A stretch of DNA of 64,000 bases from Rhyacophila brunnea (taxonomy: Eukaryota > Arthropoda > Insecta > Trichoptera > Rhyacophilidae): positions 472,788 to 536,787 of the forward strand of contig JAGYXB010001606.1 in the NCBI GenBank assembly GCA_022495005.1, given 5' to 3'. The notes under the pieces are model-generated. The model made no database searches and was not told where the DNA came from. It worked only from the letters and a program-made list of their open reading frames with translations. Made by a program: the position numbers and the translations under genes. Positions 12,653 to 24,409 of the stretch are shown here, piece after piece. Numbering within the stretch: the first letter of the stretch is position 1; every line of letters starts with the position of its first letter.

Positions 12653-13114
12653 TTTGGGAAAAAGGTCACGAAATTTGGAATATTATATAGGTATATTGTC
12701 ATATAATCATAAAATTTGATTCAAATAAAAGTAAATGAGAACTCTCCAATTCTTTATAGTATTAGTGTGTGTGTTCTTTATAATTATCTTAGAATTCGGG
12801 AGCATCAGTCATTTGTTCTCCTAAGTTGTTAACTAACTAACCTATCATGCTGTTATGTCAATTAGAAAAGCAAATAATACACTGCTCAACCAAATCTCTC
12901 CGGATATTGATATATTTGATTTACGTGAGGATGAGTTCAGGTGGACGATGTTTTATAAATTTTTAAGATAAAGTTCGGTTGAGTATCGCGGGATATCGCG
13001 GTGAGACACGCGTTATCTGGACAAGACCTGAGCATTGCAAAACTACGCCCGTCTTGCTTAGCGGTGAACTGATTGGTAATACGTAGTTTAAATCTATTAT
13101 CATCGAGGTTTGAA
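12653..13114. other. No gene seen
   Basis: A GC-richer patch at about 12970-13060 has no readable domain. Confidence 0.3.
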
Positions 13115-13332
13115 TTATGTTAATGCCGTAGTCTATCTTGTGTTACACATTCGCGTGGTGCAACCATATCTTCTGGATTAATCGTTATGAGTCTGACGTC
13201 ATCGGCGTATCTTGTATAATACCATCGATTTTTAAGGCATGCATCTTTATACAGAAGAAAATTAATGTTGAAATAAAAATAATCCAACCAAGTGGTGCAC
13301 AATCCTCTATTGTCACCCTGAATAGAGACCAC
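13115..13332 (-). pseudogene. LINE reverse transcriptase fragment with YADD motif
   Basis: The minus-strand frame reads FNINFLLYKDACLKN followed by YTRYADDVRLITINPEDM. YADD is the catalytic motif of reverse transcriptases, and the NPED following it recurs in RTE-like LINEs. About 70 codons are open. The piece lies downstream of the C-terminal fragment at 13396-13690 on the same strand, the reverse of the order in an intact element. Confidence 0.6.
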
Positions 13333-13395
13333 AATATGCTAGATTATCAAAATTATGGTTTGAATTTTTATAATTGGATACAACTACATTTATAT

Positions 13396-13690
13396 TTTAG
13401 TTTTCTGGTTTTGATATTACGCAGAGATTTTTGATCCTTTTTTATTCGATTGAGAACGTCAAAATTTTACACCCAGTTGGTCCGAGGAATTTTGAGGATG
13501 TATCTAAACTGCAATATCTCGAAAGCCTTAACTATTTGAGACATCCCAAGCTTAAGCGTACATAATATCTTTATACGATAGAAAAGTATTGAGAGAACAT
13601 AACAACGAATTATACGTGGTTTCAGAACTAGGTTAAGATAAGTTTCTTTACAATATAGTAAATCGCTTCTCAAATACTAGAGAATAAGGT
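13396..13690 (-). pseudogene. RTE-like LINE C-terminus, copy 2 (broken)
   Basis: The minus-strand translation has the same order of motifs as the copies at 3825 and 47812: PRIIRCYVLSILFYRIKILC, KLGMSQIVKAFEILQFRYILK and IPRTNWV. The lower end (TTTTCTGGTTTTGATATTAC) aligns with 48044-48065 of the third copy. It is truncated at both ends. Confidence 0.65.
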
Positions 13691-14489
13691 CAACACTACA
13701 GAAAATCATTCAAATCAGCTATTTTAATTTAGTCTAGAGTGTGTACACTGACATACTTGACTTTAATATTATTTTGATACTAAATCTTTTAATGACACCG
13801 GGAGAGTAAGACAATATATTAAATGTATCGACCGAAATTTATTACACAATATTTTGTTTAGTTACTTTCCTTACTGAAGTATCATTATATTGGCAACATT
13901 GGCTATATAAATCTCAGCAAAAAAACAATATTAAATTTCTGCCAAAATATTGTATACTTACTAAATATTGTATTGTTTGAATGTATAAGGCAATGAATAC
14001 ATTATATACATTGAATCATTTCCTCTCATTTATAAAGGTTCTCGACGACATAACACCACCTGCGTAAATTACATAAATTATACCAACACAATGCAAGGCC
14101 TTGAAGTAATTTTATTTATCTTCCCAAGAAATGTATTTACATTTACCCTTTTTACAAAACATATAATATTATCTTTACTGTTTATATATATTATACTTAT
14201 ATTTATATTTACATCATCACTATCACAAGCTTAGGTTACTTCACAGCTGGATGAAAAGGATAAAATGGATGAAAAAAATCAAATCGGAGCAAACCTTAAC
14301 TTGAACGACTAAAAATATTTATTCTTGGTATGTCATATTTTTATCCGTGCATTTGACAATATTTTTTAATCTTTAATAAAAAAATATGTAGTCAATGTCA
14401 AAATTTTATCAGTAATTCATAAAGGCAGGGGCGATGGACCTCTTCTTCTAACAGTAGGCAAACGCATTTGTGTTGTCCAAATATAAAGT
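13691..14489. other. AT-rich, no gene seen
   Basis: Nothing recognisable. Confidence 0.35.
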
Positions 14490-14890
14490 GACGCATGGAG
14501 ACTGAATCCAGATTATTGTACTGTCTTCTCAGTTCTAAACCGGATACAGTGATTTTGCCTCAAAGCTCTCTCAGCTTGGCCTAATAGACTATCCGACTTG
14601 CGTATGTGGCGAATTGCATGATACCGATCATATCCTCTAGAAGTGTCCCCATATGTTGGTTGAAAGGGGAGAGCTTGTCAAGTCAGTCTGACCCTCAGTT
14701 GGACCGGTCGAGCATTACAAATTGGTATCTACGAAGGACAATTTCTCAATATTTAAAAAGCTTGCAGCATTTTACGGTGAGCGAGAAGGTCTTTTCTCAT
14801 CGAGAATCGACCCTAATACATTATATCGAAGTAAGACTCACGCATACTCGAAGGCCTTTGGAAGTTGCTCCTAAGACACTTTAGGCACAA
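14490..14890 (+). pseudogene. LINE ORF2 C-terminus with CCHC-type motif (I/jockey-like)
   Basis: One frame reads GLIDYPTCVCGELHDTDHIL, then a stop, then KCPHMLVERGELVKS. The Cys-x-Cys...His...Cys arrangement after a Tyr/Pro segment is typical of the extreme C-terminus of insect LINEs of the R1/I/jockey group. Upstream, TVFSVLNRIQ fits the segment before it but in a frame with a stop. A 92-codon ORF from 14606 is in a different frame and is a shadow. Confidence 0.65.
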
Positions 14891-16035
14891 TTTTGAAGAG
14901 CGCCTAACGTTTGTTACGTCATGATATATGCCTGCATAATGGGTGTGAAGCCGTGGCAGGTGGTGGAAAGAAAAACAAGTAAAAAATATTCATAAACCAT
15001 AGCGTCAATTATTTTTTTAACGAGAAGAAGAACTGCGCCCCTATTGAGAATATGCCCCACCCTCCTCATCAATTGATATATTTTTAGGGCGCCGTGAAAT
15101 AAATTTTCGATACAAAGAATGTCACCAGACGATTAAGTTTGAAAACTACTGCTATACATGATCAGAACGAGAATGTTGACGTGACAGGAGATGAAGAAAA
15201 AAAATGTCTTATAATTTTAATAAAATTTAAATAAACAAAGATATTGAAAAGTAATTTAAAAAGCTCTGTTTATCTACCGTCTGTACACGAGGCTATATAT
15301 ATATTTTTTGTAGAAATATTGTATTTACTTCCATTTTTTTACTCCTTCGTGTCTAGGATAGCAAAAACATAAACATAACGACGTTATATATAACGTATCC
15401 TCTTGAGGAGATGACGGGGGAGAAAAAAAGCATTAAAAAACGTTTCGCAGTTATAAAAAAGCATCAAATAAAAGAAATAGGCGGAAATTATTTTGTATCC
15501 CTTGCTTTGCGCACGTACTTACTCATTTGGATTGCTATTTTTTTACAAACAAGAAAACGAAAGTTTCTTTACAAGTCATTATAATTTATTTTTTTAAATG
15601 TGTTCTCACTGTTATAATCAAGACTGTATATAGTCAGGCCGCGGCACTAAATTGCGAGTTATAATGGTAGTGCTAATTAATCATATTAGTTTTAAAGTAA
15701 GTAACCTTTATATTCCACCATTTTGAGATAAACGTAAAAAACCGTCGAGTATTGCAATAAAATTTTTAACAATTAGAAAAAGTGAATAGCAAAATAAATT
15801 CTCTTTAACATCATTAAAATTAATAAAAATTATAATTTAAGTTAGTTATAAAATATAAAAAATGGTGGCAATCTTCGGTTTAATTCTACTTCACTAACGA
15901 ACGAAACAGAATTGATTATATTCATAATATACGTAAGATGATAAAGTATTTACTAAATCAGAATCCATACATATATAAAAAAGGTAAAATTGACGTTACC
16001 GATTTTTAATTAATGACTTTGTCACTGAAGTGACT
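14891..16035. other. No gene seen
   Basis: AT-rich with a modestly GC-richer part at 14890-15130. No repeat or exon assigned. Confidence 0.35.
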
Positions 16036-16039
16036 GAAA

Positions 16040-16440
16040 AGTTCTTCATATATTAAATTCAAGTCATGGAACCTGTGAAATCCGAAATCCTCCGAAATGT
16101 GGTATTGGCGCCGAATACTACGTATTTCTTGGACAGACCATAGGCCAAAGCAGTAAATCATCCAGAAATTCCAAATAAACAAACAGCACTCGACAATGTA
16201 TCTGAAATGCATTCTGCAGTTTTTTGGACATTTTATTCTGCACGGACTGGATGATCTGGAGAGACTGGTGGTTTTGGGTAGCCTTTGGGAAAGGTAAAGC
16301 AGAAGAAGAGCATTGGCACGCTGGAGCGGTCAAATGATAGAGCTGTCTGGGTGTAGCCTTTACCCTGCCCTGGGAGAAGAAGAAGATCGAGAGAGTTGGT
16401 AAGGTCTCGGTCGCTCAAAAGAAAACAGAATTTCAATATG
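16040..16440 (+). pseudogene. RTE-like LINE C-terminus, second family, copy 1 (broken)
   Basis: DNA similarity to 43881-44294 is clear throughout, for example the shared ATTCTGCAGTTTTTTGGACA and GGAGAGACTGGTGGTTTTGG. The frame encodes pieces like CRYVSWTDHRPKQ and LERLVVLG but is interrupted by stops and indels. Antisense ORFs here are shadows. Confidence 0.7.
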
Positions 16441-16741
16441 GTTATACAGTGCTAGCTTAAGTCAATGGTGATATTTTTTCTAAACTAATAAATAAGAATG
16501 CGGAAGCAGATAAACGACAATTTATGTATATTTTTGTTTCCATTATCTTTTTTATCTATTTCGATAATGTCCTAATATATTTATTTTAATATTTATTTTA
16601 AAGTTACATATTATAAAACATATTTCTTGCAGCCTTTGTTTAAAGAAGAAATAACCTGAAAAATAAATATCAATGTTAATTGTTATTAATTATTGTACGC
16701 TATAAGAGAAAAACTACTTAATTGGCATTCCTTTGTTTTAC
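16441..16741. other. AT-rich, no gene seen
   Basis: If 16742-16831 is a first exon, this would hold the start of its intron. Confidence 0.3.
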
Positions 16742-16831
16742 CTTGCTACGGTTTCTGGGGTCCCGGAATTCTTCCTTTGACGTCTTCCTTCTCTTGTCCT
16801 TAAGGATCATACGAGCTGCCGCAAACGCCAT
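16742..16831 (-). CDS. Candidate first coding exon
   Basis: On the minus strand an ATG in the context caaaATGG opens 30 codons rich in basic residues (MAFAAARMILKDKRRKTSKE, then EFRDPRNRSK). It ends at AAG/GTAAAA, an acceptable 5' splice site. Reading on, a stop comes seven codons later. Base composition is clearly less AT-rich than both flanks. I do not recognise the peptide and cannot locate a second exon. Confidence 0.25.
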
Positions 16832-17420
16832 TTTGACTATTAATTTAATTAATTATTTAATAACACTGAAAAATCTCACTAGTTTCTTATTCAAAACTTC
16901 TTATAAAGACTATCGTCAACTTTAATTATTATTAATATTTATTATTTATTTAAACTTAACCTTGAAATATTTATTTATATCATGTATAAAAACAACATAC
17001 TAACAATCTTTAATCATTACTAAATTTTATTTTATTCTTTTTATTTATTAAATATTTAAATATTCATCAACAAAATTTCTATCACGTGAAATATATTGCT
17101 TCGGTAGGATTTTAATAGACGTTAATTGATATTGATTATATATTTAATTCTTCAGTTGTATTGACCTCATTTCTATATTCGTTGTGTTATTTATTATAAA
17201 AAAATCCATAATATGAACAATAATCTGTTATTCTGCAATTCAAATTAATTAAATTGTTTATAATAATATTTATTTCAACCTCAAGTAAGTATTTTAAGAA
17301 TATTTTTAATAATATTGTGTTAAATATTAACACAATAATAAATTGACTCGTTTTAATTGTCGGTTAAAATTATATAATTTTTAAATGAAGATTTTGCGTA
17401 ATTTTTAAAATATCTTTAAA
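16832..17420. other. AT-rich spacer between two candidate starts
   Basis: If both neighbouring ORFs are real this would be a divergent promoter. No TATA box or initiator stands out against the AT-rich background. An 11-bp-arm hairpin (TATTGTGTTAA and its complement) lies at 17313-17337. Confidence 0.2.
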
Positions 17421-17636
17421 ATGACAGCAAACAAGCCGAGCTTAAAGTCTCAAAAGCTCGCTGGGAGGTTTTATTTCTGGACGTCCGCCGTGAAGAGGGC
17501 AGCACTTGACAACCGGAAACTGATTTCATCCCCATGTTCTGTGGAGAGAGATGAAAAAAGAAAAATCCGTCACAAAACAATTCCACCGGAAGTTATATGT
17601 ATGCAGAAGTCCATCCGAGAATACGACAGTCGTTGA
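17421..17636 (+). CDS. Candidate small gene or exon, 71 codons, unknown
   Basis: The ORF starts aaaATGACAGCAAAC and encodes a basic peptide: KSQKLAGRFYFWTSAVKRAA in the first half and EKRKIRHKTIPPEVICMQKS in the second. It is GC-richer than its surroundings. No motif, signal peptide or membrane segment is evident. Being the only open frame of this quality for several kilobases gives it weak support. Confidence 0.3.
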   Translation: MTANKPSLKSQKLAGRFYFWTSAVKRAALDNRKLISSPCSVERDEKRKIRHKTIPPEVICMQKSIREYDSR

Positions 17637-18480
17637 GATGTAGAATAAACACATTATTGGTAAAAGGTATATTTTTTTTGTAGCGTACCTATATTATATT
17701 TATAAAGACTTAGTTTAAAATATAACTAATACCTAACTGAATAATTATTATATCTGTAGATTCCGTATTACAATCATATTGTAGAAAGTTTTATAGAATC
17801 AAAATTGGAACTATCCATTGTTCAATATTAATTATTATTTTATATTGTATTAGGACATTAGGTTATGAATAAATTGTTCTATCTTTCTTTTTAATTTAAT
17901 GAAATATTTTAATAATTCATTCAGAAAATAAGAAAAAAAATAATAAAATATACCTGTACAATCTTTTTTTAAAGATAGCTCTAAAATTAATTACTATCCA
18001 TACTTTTGATTCTATTCGGTGACGTCTGTAGAAACAAATATAGAACAATCCTTTATTTCATATACGAGCGACTAAAGACGCATAATGACTATGCCGTATG
18101 TTTTTAAATAATTTAAAATAAACGGATAATCTGTATATACATATAATATATATTAAAATAAATAATAATTACAAATGCGATCATCACGATAGGTATTTAA
18201 TTGATAACATAAAAAAAATATTTATGATAGTTCCTTTTCGTATTCCTAATATTATAACTTTTTGAGTTTTTTTTTTAGTTGAATCGTTTCATGTAGTTAC
18301 TTATACTATACATAAATTTAATAATCAGCTCGATTTTGTCCGCTTGAAGCGACATTATCAACTAATGTCAATTCTTCACGTATTATACCTATAGTTGAAA
18401 ATATATCTTTTAGCCAATAAAACTGGTCGTTGTCATAATTAAATTGTGTAACACATTTCTATTAGATATTGTCTTGTTTC
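17637..18480. other. AT-rich, no gene seen
   Basis: Nothing recognisable. Confidence 0.35.
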
Positions 18481-18600
18481 TTAAATTTCCCTCAATCGAC
18501 GATATAAAGGTAAAAAACCAGCACATGCTTAAGCAAGGCGTTTTTATCTTAGTGCAGTTCTGGTAAATAATTTTTAGACCGACATTCAAAACATATCCTT
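18480..18600 (-). pseudogene. Possible LINE endonuclease N-terminus fragment
   Basis: The minus-strand frame reads LNVGLKIIYQNCTKIKT, which resembles the YQNVRGL-type opening of jockey-like endonuclease domains. The match is short and the rest of the frame is unconvincing. It would lie head to head with the reverse transcriptase piece next to it. Confidence 0.25.
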
Positions 18601-18710
18601 CAGGGCTCAATCTTGGTGCCATCTCTATTCATGGTTTTTATTAATAACATAACATGGTTCGCTGATGACTTGAAAGTTCTCTTGGAACTTGACCCTTTGA
18701 ATGATTAGCG
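18599..18710 (+). pseudogene. LINE reverse transcriptase fragment with FADD motif (jockey/CR1-like)
   Basis: The frame reads QGSILVPSLFMVFINNI then TWFADDLKVLLELDP, ending in a stop at 18706-18708. The QGS..GP.LF..FINDI and FADDLK motifs are the palm core of jockey/CR1-type reverse transcriptases. In intact proteins the two motifs lie further apart, so an internal deletion probably removed codons between NNI and FADD. The catalytic Asp pair is retained. Confidence 0.7.
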
Positions 18711-19019
18711 TAAACTGTAACTTGATACAATAATTTAATAATAAAAATAAATGTCATCTTTTATCGTAATTAAGGTTTTGTGAGTATTGTTTTTCCAATA
18801 CTCGGTACATGGTAGTAACATGTATCATATTTAAGAGATCTTCGCTTTATCTTTAACAGTAAACCGACAGTTAGTGAAAAAGTGCGCTACAAATTCAGGC
18901 AGATAAAGACATTTTGGAGACTCTTATATTTTAATGCATTATGAGTATTATCCGACTGATTTTCTGAGATATCCTTATATATCAATTGTACTCTTAAATT
19001 TATTTAAATAATATTTAGT
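18711..19019. other. AT-rich spacer
   Basis: Nothing recognisable between two LINE remnants. Confidence 0.3.
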
Positions 19020-19590
19020 CACAGGAGATCTATGCCTTCAATGGATCCCATCGCACATGAGTATTGAGGGCAATGAAAGGGCGAATGATCTGGCAAAGGA
19101 AGCTGGCGATTCAGGGGTACCATATTAGTAGATACCAGAAAACCTGGACTGGAATGAGGCTATAAAGAAAATGGGCCAAAGTATGTGGATAGCTTTTTAC
19201 CATAGGGCATCATTAGAAAGAAAAGGGTAAGTCTATTCTACCATCACCACGAGAGGTGCCCTGGTTTGTAGAGTCTTCTTTGACGAGGAATGAGCTTAAG
19301 TTATATACTGAGGATAAGAACAGGGCACACAATGGGAAAAAGCTTTGATGTCCTCATGGGAAGAAGCAAATCGCAGCTCTGCGATGAATGTCATGTTTAA
19401 GAGGACATTGTACATATAGCACTACAATGCCCTAAATATGAACTTCACAGAGTATAGCTGCGAATTGCGGATATCTATGAGAATGTCGACGAATTGAAGG
19501 GTGTCCTGGTGGTGGGTAAGACGGAAGAGCTAGGCAAAATTGTATAGTTATTTAACAGAATAGGAGTGAGGACCTGATCGACGGATCCCC
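19020..19590 (+). pseudogene. LINE C-terminus: RNase H end plus Cys/His motif (I/R1-like)
   Basis: One frame reads LQWIPSHMSIEGNERANDLA then KEAGDSG. This is the last RNase H motif (the final Asp region, GNERAN/D), as found in I-clade and related LINEs. Further on, LCDECHV, a stop, and EDIVHIALQCPKYELHR form the C-terminal CCHC-type motif. Stops and frame changes occur throughout. The segment extends through poorly readable sequence to about 19590, where A-rich sequence at 19648-19660 may be near the 3' end. Confidence 0.75.
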
Positions 19591-20593
19591 TTCTAGAAGA
19601 GAAGAGGCGATATGACAGCGAGTCGCAGTCAAAGCCTCGGTAAAATCAAAAAAAAAAAAAAATTTGTCACCTTTTTTTCATCTTACACATGGCATAAAAA
19701 TGTAAAATCTACTATTCTTAGAAGTGGTTACCTGTGTGGCATGCAAGTATATTTAAAATCGGGAAAACTGTTGTTTGTAAGTTCTCCTATGGTATATAAA
19801 TAGGTAACATACCATTGGTAACGCTCATTGGGAGAGCGATTGCTTTAGTCAATCAAATTGTATTGGATATACATAATAATATATTCCTCTTGCATTATGG
19901 TGTATATAGATAGACGTTTTATATAGATATAAACACATGATGTCATATATTTTGTTTAAATATTTTTAATACTATTGTATTTGATTTTATGTCATGCTTA
20001 ATATCGTCGAGCTAAAAATTACTCAGTAATATTAAATAACTCGTGGCTAATTTGTAGTAGAGAGAAAATATTTTATTACGCCATTTTTACTTCAATAATT
20101 AAAAATCAAAATGACGAATTAAAAAAAAAATGTTCACTAATAAGATAGATTTAGTAGAAATCGTATCTATTACTTAAAGTCGATTTTATTCTTAAATCCT
20201 ATCCTAAGTATAAAATTTCTATCTGTGTAGATTATAGAAGAAGGTAATTTTTTAACATCTTTAACTTTGGTCAATAAAAAAATGTTACTAATCGGAGGAA
20301 TTATAATTTGAATTGGCAACATTAACATCAAACTATTTTTTTTCAAGCTAACGTGAACTTAGATTACTAACATCAGTGCTTCTCAATTTATTGAATTTAG
20401 TCACAGAACCTTTTTATATTTTTTACAAGATGGATTCTACGAATGAGTTGCTGTATCATATGAGCTTTAGTACTTTGATGATAATTCAGTTTCTTTTTGC
20501 TAGGCAATACATGAGATTTCTTTAAATGTTTGTATTCGTCAATAATTGTAAAAGTGACAGAAACTGGTTTATCTTACACATATAAATTTTGAA
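19591..20593. other. AT-rich, no gene seen
   Basis: Nothing recognisable apart from the A-run at 19648-19660. Confidence 0.3.
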
Positions 20594-21065
20594 GTAATTT
20601 TTTTATATGATTAGAATAGGGAATTACTGCTGTAGCAATCATACCACTCAGCGTTACAAGGGTGACGCTATAAATGCTATGCACGGTATGTTTTGTAGTC
20701 AAAACAAAACAATGGAGCGGAAGCGATCGTAAGTTTGTATAAATAGCAAGGATAATCCATAAATCCTCACACCACCCAAGTCCATCACTCAGCGCACTAC
20801 TCAACTCGAGTCCAGTCTCTCGTTTATATTAATATCTCGATACATCGCCAGACAGCTTATAATTAAATTTAATCTCATCAGTACATCCGTACCTGCGAGT
20901 CTAACATCACTCCTTCATCTTTATCATTGTATTTATTTATTCTTGTAACGATAAACCAAATAAATAAACTCTTTCCTCACAACATCCAAACAACAAGGAC
21001 TTCATCCTCCTCTACCTCATTATCTCCAAACTGCTTATTAGACAGTGTGAGTTTGTAGAGATATT
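20594..21065 (+). repeat. LTR-like promoter/polyadenylation block
   Basis: TATAAATAG at 20738-20746 is followed by C-rich, T-poor sequence and then AATAAATAAA at 20959-20968. The spacing resembles the U3-R-U5 plan of an LTR. The C-rich tail after the poly(A) signal resembles that at 57290-57420. No paired LTR, internal region or clear TG...CA ends were found, so a solo LTR or an unrelated host promoter are both possible. Confidence 0.35.
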
Positions 21066-21572
21066 ATCAACCACAACAACTGTCATACTGTTGTCTATGC
21101 TCATGTCTGGGGCATAGAAAACAGTAGAAAACGAATACGACCGAATATCAGTTCACTAATAACCCTCTTCCGTTAGACAGAGTTACACTTGGATGCTCAT
21201 GTCCGCCAAAATATTATGTTTTAAGTATTATGTGAAACCTTGTAATATAAAGTGTAATTGTAATCTATAATATGTGACTAAATATGATAAGTCCTACTAC
21301 CAAGACAGAAGAGTGTATCTTTAATGTTGCCACACACACGCGCCAAAAGCAACCTTCTGTTAAATTAATAAATGATGTATCCTTACACCAAGAAACATTG
21401 GGAACAAAATTTATAAGTTCATGAATATCGATGAAGGTCGATGGTAAAGTGTGATAGCATTTTTAAATTGTTTGAAAAATATTGTTCTAAATACGTTGTC
21501 TAGTTTCAGGGTAGTTGGTCATATTATAGAAAACTCATAATAATCAATATGCCGCCAAAAATGGTACCGTAG
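21066..21572. other. No gene seen
   Basis: Nothing recognisable. Confidence 0.3.
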
Positions 21573-21873
21573 ATAATTTATAAATGCGTTTAAAAATTAA
21601 TAAATATAAAAAATTTTAGCACCACTTCACATGGACGTACTGAAATATGACTATATTCTAAAACATTAGAGCGAGAGGTTTAAAATAAAACTATTTTATG
21701 TAATAAAAATAATTTATGCAGTCATCAAATGTTTAAAATAAATATTAAGGATAATAAGGCTTCAAAATTATGTAAATAGATTATCTACAATGTTTCAGGA
21801 ATGTCTTGCTTTGGATCATGCTTTGAAAATAGCATAAAAGCTCCATTTTGACGTATGCTGAGCATGTGGGCCG
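21573..21873. mobile_element. TTAA foldback family, copy 2 (right arm only)
   Basis: The segment matches the outer 300 bp of the right arm of 45685-47043. It ends in GCTGAGCATGTGGGCCG followed by TTAA at 21874-21877. The left arm and centre are absent and no TTAA is found at the broken side. Confidence 0.75.
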
Positions 21874-22460
21874 TTAAAATGTTGACAGTTTTTACACGAA
21901 GTGCTAAACATACTTACGTTAGTTTATTTTGTGAATATGTAGGCTTAGTATAGAATCTATAATTTTGTTGCAATCCACGGAACTACATTTTGAAAAACGC
22001 TGACTTACACCATCACAAAGTCTACTATCTTTATCATCGACTAGTATAGTTTGCTAAATTTTCTACTACGCAAAAAAAGTGAAAATCGTTCCGGTACTGA
22101 GTCTATGGTAATGAGATTCTCTAATGATAGGGGAAGGGTGTTTAAAAAGCCATCAGGAAGGCAACAGTAGGCCACTCAAAATTAATGGCCCAAAAGCCCA
22201 GATGGGGGATGGAGCATTAACTACACTCGCCGCCTTTTGTTTTGACCGCAGGAGTCCTGCTAAAAAGTTTCATTAAAGTTTGTATTTTAGGATCTCTGTG
22301 GTTTTAAAATGTAAGCTTTGTATTCTATAAATAATTTTAAGGCCTTTTCGAGAATCGTGTGGTCCACTGAAAATGGTATTTTAAAAAAATTAAACATTGA
22401 ATATGGTTGGCATAGGTTCCAAAATTTAAACATTTACTTTTCCCTGCATATGAGAAAAAT
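21874..22460. other. No gene seen
   Basis: A GC-richer patch at 22120-22260 has no readable domain. Confidence 0.3.
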
Positions 22461-22807
22461 CAGTAGCAAAGGGTGGAGGTAGACTTTTAAGGTCTACTAT
22501 AAATAGTGCACATTCAACTTTATTAGTCATACGTATTTGATTTTATTGAACCATGACTACAATTTATAGATAGTATTAGTTAGTTTTTAAAAATCAACGA
22601 AACCCACCTAACCAAACCATAATAGGTTTGATATAGTTTGGGCGAAACGACAAAATTGTGTACATATTTTCATTCACACTTATTTGTTTTCATTGGATTA
22701 AGAATACATATTGTTGAGTCATTTTATAAATTCATTAAACCCGGCCTTCCCAAACTATTATAATAGATAAACAAATATTATTCTATCTATAAAATATTCA
22801 AAGTTAT
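22461..22807 (+). mobile_element. hAT-type MITE family H, copy 2 (right end lost)
   Basis: It starts CAGTAGCAAAGGGTGGAGGT and matches the family copy at 29955-30513 in blocks, including TAGTCATACGTATTTG and CCAAACCATAATAGGT. It ends before a second CAGTGGC terminus. Confidence 0.55.
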
Positions 22808-22848
22808 GTATAGGTAGATTTAAAGTATTACTTTAAATCTACCTATAC
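22808..22848. repeat. 41-nt near-perfect palindrome
   Basis: GTATAGGTAGATTTAAAGTA is followed by one base and then its exact reverse complement. Twenty-base arms around a single centre base would form a cruciform or hairpin. It lies exactly between the hAT-type MITE and the SINE. Confidence 0.9.
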
Positions 22849-22850
22849 AG

Positions 22851-22990
22851 ACTAGTAAATTTCGTCGAATTAAGTAGGACATACATAGCTCAATTGGTAA
22901 ATCACATTGGCGAAAATTCAATGGACTCGGGTTGAACTCCCGCCCGGAGTCGTATTCTCTTCAAATAATTTTCATAGTAGATATATTATA
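22851..22990 (+). repeat. tRNA-derived SINE, family A
   Basis: The family lead-in CGTCGAATTAAGTAGGAC precedes TAGCTCAATTGG at 22886-22897 (A box) and GGTTGAACTCC at 22930-22940 (B box). The spacing is that of a tRNA gene. It does not fold as a complete tRNA, so it is called a SINE rather than a tRNA gene. Confidence 0.6.
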
Positions 22991-23475
22991 TCTTGACCAT
23001 CTGAATAATGTCTTCAAAAATGACTTCTCAGTGTGCCTAAAGTGTAAAGTGTTCAAGCAATGAGTGCTTCCTGTAATCAGATATGCGTGTGAAGCATGGA
23101 CCTTAAGTAAAAGAGAGATCCAGAAACTTAGAGTGGCACAGAGTGGTATGGAGAGGTGCATGTTGGGCATAACGCGAAAGAACAATAAATTACTGGATTA
23201 GGAAATAGACAAAGTTTACGATGTAATAGAGTTCGCTGAAAATTTCAAATAGAAATGATCTGGACATATAGCTTGAAAAAAGGACAAATCTAGTCATCCA
23301 ATGGTACCCAAGAGGTAAAAAACGTCTGGTAGGTAGACTTATAGGTCGCTGGATCGATGAAATGGTTATGTTCTGTGGACGTGCATGACAAGCAACGAAC
23401 TTGACCGAGATAAGTGAAATCAGCTTGGAGAGGCCTTCACCCAGCAGTGGATATATTCAGGCTGATGATGATTTT
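22991..23475 (+). pseudogene. RTE-like LINE C-terminus, third family, copy 1 (broken)
   Basis: The frame reads VLPVIRYACEAWTLSKREIQ and LRVAQSGMERCMLGITRKN before stops accumulate. It ends with LGEAFTQQWIYSG and a TGATGATGAT tail, the 3' end signature shared with the copy at 32806-33151. These are the post-reverse-transcriptase segment and terminus of RTE-type LINEs. Confidence 0.85.
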
Positions 23476-24409
23476 ATATCTGAGGTATTTTCAAATTATA
23501 TATGTTTAATAAATAGTGTAATTTTCTTAAATCTTATAAAAAATTCGTCGAGTAAAAAATAGCTTATTAACGTAGAGAGATTATATTGACTACACAACCT
23601 ACATGAGTAATTCGATATCCAGGTCGATTTAACGACATATTTAAATAGTAATTATTTTATAGATTATCCAATGTTATTAATTATTCGTCTTACTTTCAGT
23701 ATCCTTCAGTAAAAAATTATAATTGTAAAACCTTTATAAATTTCCTTTTTAAATAAGTACGCATCTTTTAACACTTTGCTAAAATGAGTTTCTTTGGTGT
23801 TACTATCAAAACTCTCTAAGTCCTCTTTATGAATAAGTTCTTTATATCATTTTGATCATATTATTATAATTTAAATACTTTTGCTGAAGAAAGCCAATCA
23901 AAACTTGTAGTGCCGAATACTTGAAAGGTGTTTCAAAGAAAAGTCACTCACAACAAAAATTCTTACTTTTATTCAGCTTTATTTTTCGTGCTCAATCTAA
24001 GTTAGTAGACACGAAACTTTATGGTAAGCTTACACCGCCATATCAACTTGCCAAATATCACAACTTATCTAAAGCTACTAAAATGAAAGAAGATGTATAA
24101 TAACACGAAATATTTTTTGTAAGTATTTAAAATAATTTTTTGACTATATTTCAATATAATTGAACTTGGAAACTATATAAGTTACATCATCAGATGTGTT
24201 AGATTTAGGGATCTGTACAACCTAAAGTAGAAATCGGCAATCTTATTGCCATATTCAGGAATAAAATTTTGTATATTTATTATACATAATTATTGGAAAT
24301 ACCTCTGAATAATCTTTCGTAATAATATGACCATAAGTTTTTTTCTAATATGATTATTTCTGAGATGTTCCAAATTATATATAAAAAATATTGCATTTTT
24401 TTAACCAAT
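23476..24409. other. AT-rich, no gene seen
   Basis: Nothing recognisable. Confidence 0.35.
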
